A stretch of 41,624 bases of DNA from Nitrospirota bacterium (GCA_016222925.1 JACRQB010000018.1:1-41624), one strand, 5' to 3'. Shown: positions 18,235 through 28,420, counted from the first letter of the stretch. A program made the numbers and translations. The notes: a model not told the origin generated them from the sequence alone.

Positions 18235-19074
18235 CTAAACGGCGCGATCCCCTGGATCCGCATCGGAGTCGAGCCGCAATCCGCTGAAGTAGAATGCCGA
18301 AATCGCCGCGGTCGCCGCGACATTCAATGACTCCACCCCCTCGGCCAATGGAATAGAAAACCTGACGCGAGACGCCTTCACAAGGTCGAGGGTCAACCCC
18401 GCTCCCTCGTTTCCGACCGCAATCATGAGGCGGCTGGGGATTGTTCGAATCCTTCTGATAGGGACTCGATCAGCCGAATCCAGGACCGCCGCATAGATGT
18501 CACACCCATAAGAGGAGAATGCCTGGAAGTCCCGCCCAGGAAAGACCGGAAGGCTCAGAATGGTGCCGGCGGTAGCACGAACCACCTTGGGACTAAAATG
18601 ATCAGCGGAATCGGCGCTCAACCACACTCCGGACACGTTCAGCGCTGCAGCTGTCCGAATGATCGCGCCTACGTTCGCGGGATCTTGCAGTCGGTCCCCA
18701 TACAGGCCAAGCACACGCGACTGTTTGAACACCTGGGCTTCATCCCACCGAGGTTGTCGAACGACGGCCAGTACCCCTTGCGGCATCTCGACATCGGTCA
18801 GCTTGTCAAAGTCGGCGTCCGGACAACGGAACTGGGACCCAGGCAGTTTTGTACGCGCCCTTCGATCTGCCTCAGTCTCCACAGAGAGAAAGCGCGGCGA
18901 GACAATCAGACTGAGGATTGACTGTGGAGACTGGTGAATCAGATCACGACAGGATTTGGCCCCTTCAAGGACGAAGGCACCTTCTGTCGATCTGGTCTTC
19001 TTATCGCGAAGCAGTTGCCGGATTCGCGAGGCCCCTGCGCGAGTGAGAGCCGGTAGCTGCAGCACGGTAGCCAC
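18235..19074 (-). CDS. SpoU/TrmH-family RNA 2'-O-methyltransferase
   Basis: 279 residues. An N-terminal substrate-binding domain (EGAFVLEGAKSCRDLI) is followed by a SPOUT catalytic domain with the three family motifs: LQDPANVGAIIRTAAA (about 131-146), VGNEGAGL (about 219-226) and IPLAEGVESLNVAATAAI (about 240-257). It methylates a ribose in rRNA or tRNA; the target cannot be told from sequence. It is about 50 bases upstream of the metal-efflux operon in the same direction, but is probably unrelated to it in function. Confidence 0.92.
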   Translation of the reverse strand: MATVLQLPALTRAGASRIRQLLRDKKTRSTEGAFVLEGAKSCRDLIHQSPQSILSLIVSPRFLSVETEADRRARTKLPGSQFRCPDADFDKLTDVEMPQGVLAVVRQPRWDEAQVFKQSRVLGLYGDRLQDPANVGAIIRTAAALNVSGVWLSADSADHFSPKVVRATAGTILSLPVFPGRDFQAFSSYGCDIYAAVLDSADRVPIRRIRTIPSRLMIAVGNEGAGLTLDLVKASRVRFSIPLAEGVESLNVAATAAISAFYFSGLRLDSDADPGDRAV

Positions 19075-19130
19075 CTAGAGACCCATTGTCGCACTGAAGC
19101 ACATACGGGCAAGACAGCTGGAGTGGGTGA

Positions 19131-19472
19131 TCAACGACGCCTTCGTTCAGAGGCCGCTTCAGCCGCGCGGATACGTTGAGCCCTCACCTTGGCACGTTTC
19201 AAGGCCGTCAGCTTTCCCCGAGTCCGAGTCTGCTCAAACTGTAACTGTTCAAGCTGAGACTGTAGGTGAGCCTTTTCCTGCTTATGCAGACTCGCGCATT
19301 CCGCCTTGGACAACTGTGTCCAATCCCCGCTGCTCCTGGCGCGCTTGATTCGATCATCCAAGGACTCTCGAAGCTGCCTGGACCGCATCGTCATGAGCGA
19401 CTTGAGCGCCTCTTGTCGACGCTGAACTTCTTCTTCCTCAGCCATGATGCCACGAATATCGGTTCCTAACAT
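19131..19472 (-). CDS. small charged coiled-coil protein of unknown function
   Basis: 113 residues, almost entirely charged and helical (long runs of E, R, K, Q and L, ending in ERRRR), which suggests a coiled coil. There is no signal peptide or membrane segment. The start is supported by a very strong GGAGGTGG site. It lies just upstream of the RNA methyltransferase gene and diverges from the XRE regulator gene. I do not recognise a family. Confidence 0.72.
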   Translation of the reverse strand: MLGTDIRGIMAEEEEVQRRQEALKSLMTMRSRQLRESLDDRIKRARSSGDWTQLSKAECASLHKQEKAHLQSQLEQLQFEQTRTRGKLTALKRAKVRAQRIRAAEAASERRRR

Positions 19473-19513
19473 AGCTCCCCCACCTCCTTCAACGCGATGA
19501 AACTTGTGCCAGC

Positions 19514-19542
19514 ATTATACCGATTTCATGCCTGTTCTTGAA
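19514..19542 (-). promoter_or_regulatory. candidate sigma-70 promoter for the coiled-coil gene
   Basis: On the minus strand a perfect TATAAT (19514-19519) is preceded, 17 bases upstream, by TTCAAG (19537-19542), a weak -35. The surrounding 19500-19620 is markedly AT-rich and separates two divergent genes. Confidence 0.45.
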
Positions 19543-19618
19543 ATTGATCATAACACATTGATTTTCATAAATAAATATCAATTTTTCGCATGATTTAATT
19601 GAAGCTCCACCTTTCATT

Positions 19619-20092
19619 GTGTATCATGGCCTTATGTCGATAGGGCTATTTATCCAGGGCTGGAGACTCTCCAGAAACCAATCAATCGAGTCGTTATCAG
19701 ACGCGGCAGGAATTCCCGCGACACTCCTCGAACAGATCGAGGTGGATCAGGCCGATCCCACGACGAGTACGATTGAAGCTCTTGCCTCCGCGCTTCGCAT
19801 TCCGCCTTCTTGGTTATTCAACAACCCCCGATCCTTCACATGTCTCTTCACAGATTCGGCAGAGGAAGAGCCGGACACCGCTCAGATCGACCCGGTCACC
19901 GATCGGATCTTGGCCGCATCTCACGCCGATCGATCTCTCTATGTCCTGTTGACCACGCTCATGCAGTCAGGTGATCCCAAACTCCTGCGGGCCGCGGAGA
20001 TGAGCCTGCGGAGTTTAGTCAAACAATCGCGTCAAGCGACCGTGCCCTGGCAACAACGCCCCTCCGGGCACTTCGAGCCGCCGAGCGATTAA
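19619..20092 (+). CDS. XRE-family helix-turn-helix protein
   Basis: 157 residues. The N-terminal HTH (about residues 10-65, with RNQSIESLSDAAGIPATLLE and the IEALASALRIPPSWLF tail) is of the Cro/C1 type. The C-terminal 80 residues are acidic then basic and match nothing I know. GTG at 19619 opens the frame, but ATG at 19634 (MSIGLFIQGWRL) fits the domain start as well. The gene diverges from the coiled-coil gene across an AT-rich spacer where it could act as a regulator; its targets are unknown. Confidence 0.78.
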   Translation: MYHGLMSIGLFIQGWRLSRNQSIESLSDAAGIPATLLEQIEVDQADPTTSTIEALASALRIPPSWLFNNPRSFTCLFTDSAEEEPDTAQIDPVTDRILAASHADRSLYVLLTTLMQSGDPKLLRAAEMSLRSLVKQSRQATVPWQQRPSGHFEPPSD

Positions 20093-20130
20093 CGCAGCCG
20101 TCTGAACCCTGAGCCAGTCCTACCCATCAT

Positions 20131-21360
20131 CTATTGCCAGCTAGCGGCGAGCACCGTCTGCACATCCTGAGGCCGCTGATCGATCGCGTGATCCCACGTA
20201 AGTCCGGTTTGTTGCGTGAAGGCCGCCATGGCTTGGATCAGCTGGTCAACCTGTGTACTGAGCAGAACCTCCCCGTTACCGGCTTGAATTGTCTCAATCT
20301 GATTCGTTCTGCCGAGATACCAATCTTTTACCGTGACCTGATCTGCAGAGCCGTGAATGGCAAGCCAGAGGTCATTGGCCTGGCGGCTTATCACGAGATC
20401 AAGGGGATTGATGGTCGTCCCAAATAGGGTACGGTCTTGGTTGCCTACGAATGCATCGACATCGAGAATCGTGTCCTGGCCATCGCCTCGTGCGAAATTG
20501 TAGGTGTCGTTCCCTGAGTTGCCGACCGACGTGTCATTACCAAGACCACCGGTGAATTGATCGGCCCCGCTGCCGCCTATGAGCTGATCGTTGCCGGCAC
20601 CGCCCAACAATCGATCGTCACCCGACCCACCGTCGAGCCGGTCATGACCGGCTCCACCGTTCAGGAAATCGTTTCCACTCCCTGCGTTGAGGTTGTCGTC
20701 TCCCAACCCACCAAAGAGCCTGTCGTGACCACTCCCTCCAAAGAGGACGTCATGCCCCATCTCACCATCCAACGTATCATCGCCGGAACCCGCGTCCAAG
20801 ATGTTGTTGCCGCTGTTGCCCCGCAGCACGTTATTGGCAGAGTTGCCTGTACCGTTGAGATTAGCCGACCCCGTGAGCGTCAGATGTTCTAGGTTCGGAC
20901 CGAGGGTGTAGGTGATACTGCTTTCCACCGTATCGCTCCCTTGTCCGGCTTGCTCAGTCACCACATCGCCCGCTCGATCCACGACATAGGTATCATCGCC
21001 TACCCCACCGATCATCACGTCTCTACCGAGACCGCCATCAAGCCGATCATGACCGGCTCCGCCAGTCAATGTATTGTTGGCACTGTTGCCCAGGAGCATG
21101 TTGTTCACGGCGTTACCGGTCCCGTTGATCGCCGCCGTGCCGGCCAAGGTGAGATTCTCGATATTGGCGCCAAGGGTATAGGTCATGCTGCTGTGCACGG
21201 TGTCGATACCTTCATCGACGAATTCGGTGACGACGTCGCCAGCTATATCAACCGTATAGGTGTCGTTGCCCGTTCCGCCCTGCATCGTATCAACTCCCGT
21301 CCCTCCATCGAGCACGTCGTTTCCTTGCCCACCATTCAAGCGATCGTTTCCAGCCAGGAC
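20131..21360 (-). pseudogene. RTX calcium-binding repeat segment 4 (C-terminal)
   Basis: About 405 codons of RTX repeats (GGTGNDTYTVDIAGDVVTE, GGAGHDRLDGG and similar), with two copies of the YTLGANIENLTLAGTAAING type spacer. The C-terminal region contains VTVKDWYLGRTNQIETI, a usual end of such secreted proteins. It reads open upstream as HDVLAGNDRLNGG before the nominal start, confirming that it was once continuous with segment 3. Confidence 0.75.
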
Positions 21361-22985
21361 ATCGTGAAGATGAACGGGGAATCTTCCGCCGCACTCTGAT
21401 CCACCAACGCGTTGACCACCATCGGCGCGTCGTTCACGTTCTGCACGGTGAGGGCAAACGTCTCAGTTGCAGCCAAACCGCTCTGGTCGGTCACCCTCAT
21501 GGCAATCTCAAGAGTTCCAACCTCATCGTTCAGCGGTACACCGCTCAACGTCCGAGTGGTCGCATCAAAATGGAGCCACGCAGGAAGCGCCGTTCCATCG
21601 GCGCGCGTGGCACTGTACGTCAGCACCTCGCCGGCATCTTGATCGGCAAACGTGTTGGTCGGCGCGGTGAAGGTGAAGGCCGCATCTTCCAGCGCCGTCT
21701 GATCAGCCAGTGGCGCTGCCACTGTCGGCGCGTCGTTCACGTTCTGCACGGTCAGGGTGAAGACATCAGAAGCACTGAGATTGCCCGTATCCGTAACCGT
21801 CACCCTCACATCGAGACTCCCCACCTGCGGATCATCGGGCATACCGCTCAACGTCCGCGTTGTCGCGTCAAAATTCAACCAGGCAGGCAGCCCACTTCCG
21901 TCGGCTAGGCTAGCGCTGTAGGTCAACGTATCCTCTGGGTCTTCATCCGCAAACGCATCCGCTGGGACTGGAACACTGAATGAGGCATCCTCGAGCACTG
22001 TCTGATCGGCAAGCGGATCGGCGATGGTCGGCGCATGATTAACCGGCCCACCGAGCAGACTTGCGAGATTCGCCGTACTGCCGTCCGCAAAAACAAGGGA
22101 CTCCACCACCAACGAGCCGTTCACCCCGGTGAGATCAAAATTCGTAAGCACCAGCTGGTCCATGCCGCTGGTACCGACTTGGATGGTCAGCGTCCGGGCA
22201 CCTTCATCCTGCGTGAAGGTGAGATCATCATGCGTGATGCCGGGGCCGAACTGGATGCGGTTGCCTTCACCGACGATCACCGTATCCTCGATCGTGTCGA
22301 TGCCGAAAAGTAGATCATCTCCCATTTCACCGATCAGGACATCATCACCCTGATCTCCATAGAGTTCATCGTCGTCGGCTCCACCATACACGGTGTCATG
22401 GCCTCCTCGGCCAACCAACCAATCACCTCCACCGAGACCGCGAATCACATTGTCAAGATCATTGGCGAGGATGGGATCATAGAAGTCCGTCCCAGTAAAA
22501 TTGTTGATCCGGCTTTCCAGGGTCACGGTATCCCACACGGTTCCATCGACAAAAGCTACTTGATCGATCTTATAGGGAGTCGGATGAACTCGAAGGGATG
22601 AGGAAAACCGGTAATTCCCGCTCACGACACTGAAATAGGATGCTAGCGTCAGCACGTCGTCCGCGTTGCCCAGCAATATGTTCAAGTCGAGTCCATTCTT
22701 TTCAAGCACCACGTCATTCGCCGTGATTCCCGCTCCCAGCTGCACCGTGTCGAGCGCCCCATTCAGATGATCGAACTCCACAATGGTCAATTGTCCGCTG
22801 CCCATCCCAAATTGATACGTATCGGTATCCGCCGATCCTGTGACGACTCCACCGAATTGACCAGGCCCCCAGATCGTCCCATCAGAAAATCGCACCGATT
22901 CAACGGCACCGGGAGCATAGTAATAGGGGTTCGAAGAGCCCTGCTCGGTGATGCCGCCGGACGGAACCGTCAAGCCGCTAAAAAA
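21336..22985 (-). pseudogene. RTX plus cadherin-like domain segment 3
   Basis: The segment begins with VRFSDGTIWGPGQFGGVVTG-type sequence, a common partner of RTX repeats, then a few RTX units (GGADDDELYGDQGDDVLIG). Two cadherin-like (dystroglycan-type) domains of about 100 residues follow, each with the pattern ADQTVLEDASFSVPVPADAF, TLSGMPDDPQVGSLDVRV and FTLTVQNVNDAP. A third copy starts (AAEDSPFIFTM) and is cut off after about 20 residues at the frame break near 21340-21375. Confidence 0.75.
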
Positions 22986-23548
22986 TCGCCAACTCCCGGT
23001 GCTGAACGTCAGCGTACAACACATCATTCCCGGCCCCCCCTTCCATCCGTGCCCAACCCGTCAAGACATCATCGCCTCCCATGCCTCTGAGTTCCACACC
23101 GAAGGTCGCGGTCATCGTATTATTCACGGCATTGCCGATTCCCAGACTCCCCCCAAGCATGGTCAGATTTTCAAGATTATTTCCGAGAGTGTAACTGACA
23201 CTGCTTTGCACCAATTCAATCCCGCCATTCGCATCTTCACGGATCTGGTCGTTTCCGGTTGTGACGATGTAGATATCGTCCCCTGCGCCTCCGATCAGAG
23301 TATTCACGCCGTTTCCACCATCCAACACATCTTCGCCAGCCCCCGCGACCAATACATCGTCGCCATCGCCACCGAAGAGTTGATTATCCCCACTGCCCGC
23401 CTCAAGAGCATCGTCACCGGCTCCACCATCTAACCGATCGTTCCCAATCCCACCATCTAGATTGTCGTTCCCATTTTCCCCGTACAGCACATCAGCCCCG
23501 TCCCCACCTATCAATTCATCATCGCCCGCTCCCGCCTCCAGCTCCCCC
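22978..23548 (-). pseudogene. RTX calcium-binding repeat segment 2
   Basis: This frame continues the RTX pattern directly (GDDELIGGDGADVLYGENG onward), then YTLGNNLENLTMLGG, a spacer motif also found in the last segment, then MEGGAGNDVLYADVQ. It stops at 22978 because of a shift at or near a run of six A (22980-22985). The open frame extends further right to 23826 as an overlap with segment 1, but that part is non-RTX and spurious. Confidence 0.7.
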
Positions 23549-25381
23549 ATCCAACACATCATTCCCGCCAGCTCCACGATGCTCGGTGGTATCGTACGCA
23601 CCAGTCTGCGCACTGATCCGCAAATCCCCCGAGAGCGTGTCGTTTCCTTCTCCCCCATAGAGTGCGTCATGGCCGTCCTGACCGTAGAGTTGGTCATTGT
23701 TGGTTCCGCCCGCCAGCACATCGTCGCCGACGCCTCCATAGAGCAGATCGTCGCCCTCACCGCCATCAAGCGAGTCGGCCCCGCCGTCCGCAGGATCTCC
23801 ACCGACTGCAGAGGGCGTATCCCCAATCAGCGTGTCGCTGCCCTTCCCTCCGATGAGCACGTCGCTGCCGGCCCCGCCGCGAAGCTCGTCCGCATCATCC
23901 CCACCATCCAAATAGTCATTGGCGCTGAATCCGTGCCCCTCATCGTCGCCATTGTCGCCCTGAAGATAATCTCGTCCCGCCCCGCCGAGGAGCACATCCT
24001 CGCCGACGTTGCCGATTAAGGTGTCATCTCCCTCGCCACCATCCAAGAAATCATCGTACGACCCGGTCCATACTTGTCCGACTTGCAATTGCACATCATC
24101 GCCCTCGAGATAGTCGTGACCAGCCCCACCGACCAAGTGGTCGGCCCCTCCTTGGCCGAACAGAACATCGTTGCCCTCCCCGCCATCCAATACGTCATCA
24201 CCACCTTGCGCATCGGCAAACTCGCCGGACCCGTACAACCGATCCCCTTCGATCCCGCCGAACAGTTGATCGTTGCCATCCCCTCCACTCAGGTCGTCAC
24301 TGCCTTCCTCTCCGTAGATTGTGTCGTTGCCCTGATGGCCGATCACCACGTCCTCGCCCGCCAGCGCATGGATCACATCGTTCGACAACCCGTCACTGCG
24401 ATACACATCCCCCAGGGCGGTAAAGATGGGGCTGGTGCTCTGATCTGGATTGATCCGGAAAAACTGCGTCCGGGCGGGAAGCCCATTGTCATACGTAATG
24501 GTGTCAACTTCAAAGAGGCGAATGCCGAATCGCCCGCTTTGATAGTCCGTGATCGTCAGCGGCCCCGATCCGGTCACGACCAGATTGTTGCCTTGTTTGG
24601 TGAAGGTAATCGTGCCATCCGCGCTCTGAAAGGTATTGGCCGAATCGGTCTCTCGCCGCAGAGCCCCCACTAAAACCTGCCCATCGAACTCCACCACACC
24701 CCTGCCATCGGAATCCTCAATCGTGTCGGCGCCGTCAATCGCGCGGATGATGTAGGTATCGAGTCCGGCCCCGCCGCGCAGGATGTCGTTATCCAGACCA
24801 CCATCCAACACATCGTTGTCCGTCCCGCCTTCCAGAATGTCGTTTCCTGCTCCACCAACCAGCGTATCGAAACCTACCCCTCCGTCGAGGGTGTCATTGT
24901 CTGTACCTCCAAGCAATACATCATTGCCACCCAAACCATTCAGCGTATCCCGGTCTGCATTGCCAACCAGCAAATCACGCTGACTGCCACCGGTCATCGT
25001 ATCAGCACCACTTCCGCCCAACATAAACGCTCCACGGTTGTGGGTATCGGTCGCATTCATCCCACCAGCTCCCGCCTGCACATACCAGTCCCGCAATCCA
25101 GGCAGCAACGATTCAATCCGATCCCGATCGCTGGCGGTAAAAGTGTTGGCGAGATAGTTATGGAAATAGAGGTTGTACCCCTTGGTAGCAGTGAGGGTGG
25201 CCCCAACATCCGCCAAATCGAATCGAATGCCACCGCTGCCTGTGCCCTCCGTCGCTAAGTTGGTAAAGAGTTCTTTCGTCGCCGTGGTCGCAGTGGCCGT
25301 GTCTTCGTAATACATCTGCATCGCAAAAGCGATGAGGGTCTGACTGACCAGCTTCACCGAGGCGAAGGCATCATCCGCCAT
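23519..25381 (-). pseudogene. RTX calcium-binding repeat segment 1
   Basis: 620 codons. After about 110 residues that look like a linker (LIAFAMQMYYEDTA, then NRGAFMLGGSGADTMTGG), the rest is RTX nonapeptides of the GGxGxDxLx type (for example GGNDVLLGGTDNDTLDGG). One non-repeat interval near residues 200-330 contains IRAIDGADTIEDSDGRGV. These repeats bind calcium and fold after secretion. The frame ends prematurely at 23519 because of a shift at a run of five C on the plus strand (23544-23548). Confidence 0.75.
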
Positions 25382-25383
25382 CG

Positions 25384-26304
25384 TCAGGCCACCATCTTGC
25401 GCCAGCTTCCATTCTGCACGAGCCGTTCAAGAAAGTTGCGGTTGTCAGCGTCAGTGGTCGGATGCGCGTACAAGTTGTCGTCAAAGATCATCTCCACCAG
25501 CTTCGTGAGCTTGAACGTGGCATCGTTCAACGCCTGTCCAGACTGCGCGGTCTGTATACTCTGGAGGAACGCCGTCAGCAAAGCCACCGAGTGCAGATCA
25601 TCCCCCGAGACACCAGGGGCATTGGTGGGAATGGATGGTGACTGGCCGATACGATCGAGGATGTTATAGGGTACGCTGGACAAGAATTCACCTTGCACAT
25701 TGATGCTCGTCACCAAGCTGGTGTTGGGGATCTCCCCCAGGGGGAGGGCAGCGCGTACATTGAGAAAGTCAGTCAACCCTTGCAGCGCTGTTTCACTATA
25801 GCCCTCAGAAAGTAAGTAGGTCTTGAGATTCACCGCCACATCCGGCGAGATAAGACTGGCCTCCGCCGAATTGGCAAACGGGGCTTGGTCAAACGTGACT
25901 GCCTGCTTGCCGAAGAACACCCCCATGAGTGCCGCCAAGCCGCCGCCCAAGCTGTGGCCGGTAAAGGTGATGATGGCGCCAGGATTCTCGGCTTGGACCT
26001 GTAGGTAGTACTCCGCCGCTTGTATAAGCTGGGCTGAGCCCAGACCGGTGGCAAGGCCGATATCCGCTGCAATGTCGCCTGTAACATCGCTAGGATTCGT
26101 GCCGGCATAGGAGATGACGATTTCGCTGCCACGCTGGAATGAGATGGCTTCGAAGCCCACAGTGGTTGGAAAAGTTGGTGTTGTTGGGTCGGGAACGGGA
26201 AAGAATGGCGTCCATCCCTGTGGAACAGGAATCCAGTTAGTTTCATCGCGTGTTGTACGGTATGCGTGACCAGCCATCAGTGCATATTCGATTGCAGTAG
26301 GCAT
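25384..26304 (-). CDS. lipase-like alpha/beta-hydrolase domain (5' part of the split gene)
   Basis: 306 residues. The nucleophile elbow GHSLGGGLAALMG (about residues 117-129) is the classical serine-hydrolase GxSxG motif, and an upstream strand FQRGSEIVISYAGT is typical of class 3 lipase-like (Mbeg1/DUF2974) proteins. There is no N-terminal signal peptide, which fits type I secretion through C-terminal RTX repeats. The start has GGAG seven bases upstream. The frame ends at TGA two bases before the ATG of the RTX piece, so re-initiation is possible even though the break looks like a frameshift. Confidence 0.82.
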   Translation of the reverse strand: MPTAIEYALMAGHAYRTTRDETNWIPVPQGWTPFFPVPDPTTPTFPTTVGFEAISFQRGSEIVISYAGTNPSDVTGDIAADIGLATGLGSAQLIQAAEYYLQVQAENPGAIITFTGHSLGGGLAALMGVFFGKQAVTFDQAPFANSAEASLISPDVAVNLKTYLLSEGYSETALQGLTDFLNVRAALPLGEIPNTSLVTSINVQGEFLSSVPYNILDRIGQSPSIPTNAPGVSGDDLHSVALLTAFLQSIQTAQSGQALNDATFKLTKLVEMIFDDNLYAHPTTDADNRNFLERLVQNGSWRKMVA

Positions 26305-26362
26305 TCTTACTCTCCAGAAAAGTGTTTTACCTGTTCAATTTTATTCATTTTTTCCGCCTATT

Positions 26363-27070
26363 CTATTTCGGCGGCGTACTTGGATAAATTGGAGTAGGAG
26401 CCTTGGGCCCACTTGAATATTGCGGACATCGTTCCTCCTTCACCGGCTCCCGTAAGATGGTTTTGTGGTCAGGGTTCACCGTTTGACGGTTCACTTCTTT
26501 GATCTTTTCTGACGAAACAACACCCTGTCTCACTAGGTCCGCTCCCTTACGCCCTATGGTGCTGAGCGCCACATTGATCGTGGTGAATTCATGCGGAAAG
26601 GCTTCCAGTGGAATGCGCTGCCAGGTCGTACCGTCGTATGTGAAGAACACATAGGGCGGATTCGGTCGCCCCCACTTGTTGTACGACAGGCACAGGTTGG
26701 GCTCGGTGACAAGATAGGGCGTGCCATTCAATACGTGCACGGCCAGCAAGTGGAAATTGGTGCGGCCGAGGTCTTCCCCATAGTCGCTGGTCCACCTAAT
26801 GGCCTTGTCGGTGTTCGGCAGCGTGAAGGTCACGGTATGTTCTTTGATCGGTGCCGGTTGTCCGATTTCGTGACGCCCCCCGTATGTTTGCGACCGAGTG
26901 ATCACCATCTTGCGGCCGTCATGGAGCAGCACTTCTTCTTGCCAACTGTGACCGCCCACGCCGAGGAATCCTGCGCAGGAACTTGTGCTGATCCCCATGG
27001 TCAGGACCAGGCAGATCATCAGAGCCTGCTGCCACCACACCTGTCTTTTCCTTATGCCGCGCTCCTTCAT
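26363..27070 (-). CDS. lipoprotein of unknown function
   Basis: 235 residues with a signal peptide and lipobox (STSSCAG; cysteine near residue 32). The mature part contains QEEVLLHDGRKMVITRSQTY and a proline-rich end (PKAPTPIYPSTPPK). I do not recognise a characterised family. It overlaps the upstream small gene by four bases (ATGA), so the pair is coupled, and it precedes the lipase-RTX gene by about 58 bases, suggesting co-transcription. Confidence 0.78.
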   Translation of the reverse strand: MKERGIRKRQVWWQQALMICLVLTMGISTSSCAGFLGVGGHSWQEEVLLHDGRKMVITRSQTYGGRHEIGQPAPIKEHTVTFTLPNTDKAIRWTSDYGEDLGRTNFHLLAVHVLNGTPYLVTEPNLCLSYNKWGRPNPPYVFFTYDGTTWQRIPLEAFPHEFTTINVALSTIGRKGADLVRQGVVSSEKIKEVNRQTVNPDHKTILREPVKEERCPQYSSGPKAPTPIYPSTPPK

Positions 27071-27390
27071 GATTTCACCTTCGGCTGTTTTCCGGCTTGC
27101 AAGCCCACCAACATCTGCTGAACTTGTTGATGTAATCGCGCCAGAGCCCCGACATCCATCGCCACGCGGGTGACCAGGCGACCGTCTAATCCCTTCGGTG
27201 CCGGCTGGCCGTCTTTCGCCGTTTTTGCGATCGCAGCCAACAGTGCCGGCTCAATGAAGCCAAAATCGAGATAGGCGATCCCCTGCGCGATCCCGACATT
27301 CGTGTAGTTCGCCGCGCGTGGGTGCGCGGAGGAGTCGGAGGGTTTCAATCGGACATTCAACGCAATGGTGGCGTCGTTGGATTCGCTCAT
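27067..27390 (-). CDS. small soluble hypothetical protein coupled to the lipoprotein gene
   Basis: 107 residues, no signal peptide, with YTNVGIAQGIAYLDFGFIEP and a basic C-terminus. The ribosome binding site AAGGAG is nine bases upstream, so the start is well supported. It is the first gene of the run small protein, lipoprotein, lipase-RTX. I do not recognise the family. Confidence 0.72.
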   Translation of the reverse strand: MSESNDATIALNVRLKPSDSSAHPRAANYTNVGIAQGIAYLDFGFIEPALLAAIAKTAKDGQPAPKGLDGRLVTRVAMDVGALARLHQQVQQMLVGLQAGKQPKVKS

Positions 27391-27781
27391 AAACTCACAC
27401 TCCTTGACTGTGAATGAAGGATCGGGAGAATGACAACCGCATGGGAGCCCCCCTATGCATGTGGGTTCCTAACGAGTTGGTGCGTGAGTCTAAGAATCCG
27501 TCGGGTGGCTGTCAAGAACCTCTTCGCCCCGGTGCCGGCTTCCAAAACCGGCCTGAGGGAATCTGCCAGAACGTGCCTAGGGATTGTCACTAGCCGAAAG
27601 AGGGGGATAGAAGAAAACCGAATGTGGGTTCGCAAACACCGCTCCCGTGGCCCGCCGCAAGCCGAGGGCCACGCACATACCTGCCCGGAATGGACCTCAC
27701 CGGCAATGCCACCAGCGTCGCGCGCTGAATAGACTCCCGACCCCTTTATGCTTTCAACTTGGGGCTGGCGGGTCTGCAAGG
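27391..27781. other. 390-base intergenic region at the distal end of the CRISPR array
   Basis: It lies between the divergent start of the small hypothetical gene and the oldest end of the array. A minus-strand open frame runs through much of it but is arginine- and cysteine-rich without a ribosome binding site, so I do not call it. I see no degenerate repeats here beyond the array. Confidence 0.5.
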
Positions 27782-28420
27782 CGGTTCATCCCCACTCGCG
27801 CGGGGAACACACTCTCATGACGAAGGCGGTCTGCCACTTCATCGGTTCATCCCCACTCGCGCAGGGAACACCATCAGCCCTTGTCCGGCTTGGCTGAACA
27901 GGTCGGTTCATCCCCACTCGCGCGGGGAACACGGAGCGTGGGCTGTCCCTACAGGACGCCTACCCGGTTCATCCCCACTCGCGCGGGGAACACATTGCCT
28001 TGGCCCTTTCTCTGCCTAAAACCACCGGTTCATCCCCACTCGCGCGGGGAACACGACTTCGGATACGTCCTTGCCCTGCTCCTCTGCGGTTCATCCCCAC
28101 TCGCGCGGGGAACACCACATAGCGCACGAGCTTTTTCAGGCCGATCGCGGTTCATCCCCACTCGCGCGGGGAACACATTCTCGTGGCGGCTCCCTGGGCC
28201 CCCTGTGTCGGTTCATCCCCACTCGCGCGGGGAACACTTCTTCATATAACTAACGAGCAGGCCATAGCACGGTTCATCCCCACTCGCGCGGGGAACACCA
28301 TATGCTGCACCCATAATTCCTCGTTCATGGCGGTTCATCCCCACTCGCGCGGGGAACACCACATAGCGCACGAGCTTTTTCAGGCCGATCGCGGTTCATC
28401 CCCACTCGCGCGGGGAACAC
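27782..28420 (-). CRISPR. type I-E CRISPR array, 11 repeats and 10 spacers
   Basis: Eleven 29-base repeats (plus strand starts CGGTTCATCCCC and ends CGGGGAACAC) are separated by ten 32-base spacers with constant 61-base periodicity. Read on the minus strand the repeat begins GTGTTCCCC and ends ATGAACCG, the expected orientation for I-E, with a short hairpin and an eight-base 5' handle after Cas6e cleavage. Repeats start at 27782, 27843, 27904, 27965, 28026, 28087, 28148, 28209, 28270, 28331 and 28392. The second has one G-to-A change, as expected at the old end. Spacers 28116-28147 and 28360-28391 are identical. Confidence 0.97.

Larger units (their letters stand above)
20131..26304 (-). pseudogene. 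decayed giant lipase-RTX-cadherin-like gene, split into five frames
   Basis: Read from 26304 downwards, five adjacent open frames make one coherent protein of roughly 2050 residues: lipase-like domain, long RTX calcium-binding repeat blocks, two full cadherin-like (putative Ig) domains plus part of a third, then more RTX repeats. Breaks occur near 25410, at 23544-23548, at 22980-22985 and near 21340-21375. RTX sequence continues in frame before the first ATG of the second piece (KLAQDGGLTMADD), showing that the lipase and the RTX block were once fused. Homopolymer errors in the assembly are an alternative for two of the breaks. Confidence 0.7.

Noticed and set aside
27453..27779. 108-codon minus-strand open frame beyond the old end of the array
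   Set aside because: Odd composition, no ribosome binding site and overlap with the array flank; I treat the region as non-coding.
27782..28420. spacers matching other parts of this window (self-targeting)
   Set aside because: By eye I found no match of any spacer to the rest of the window; a genome-wide search would be needed to say more.
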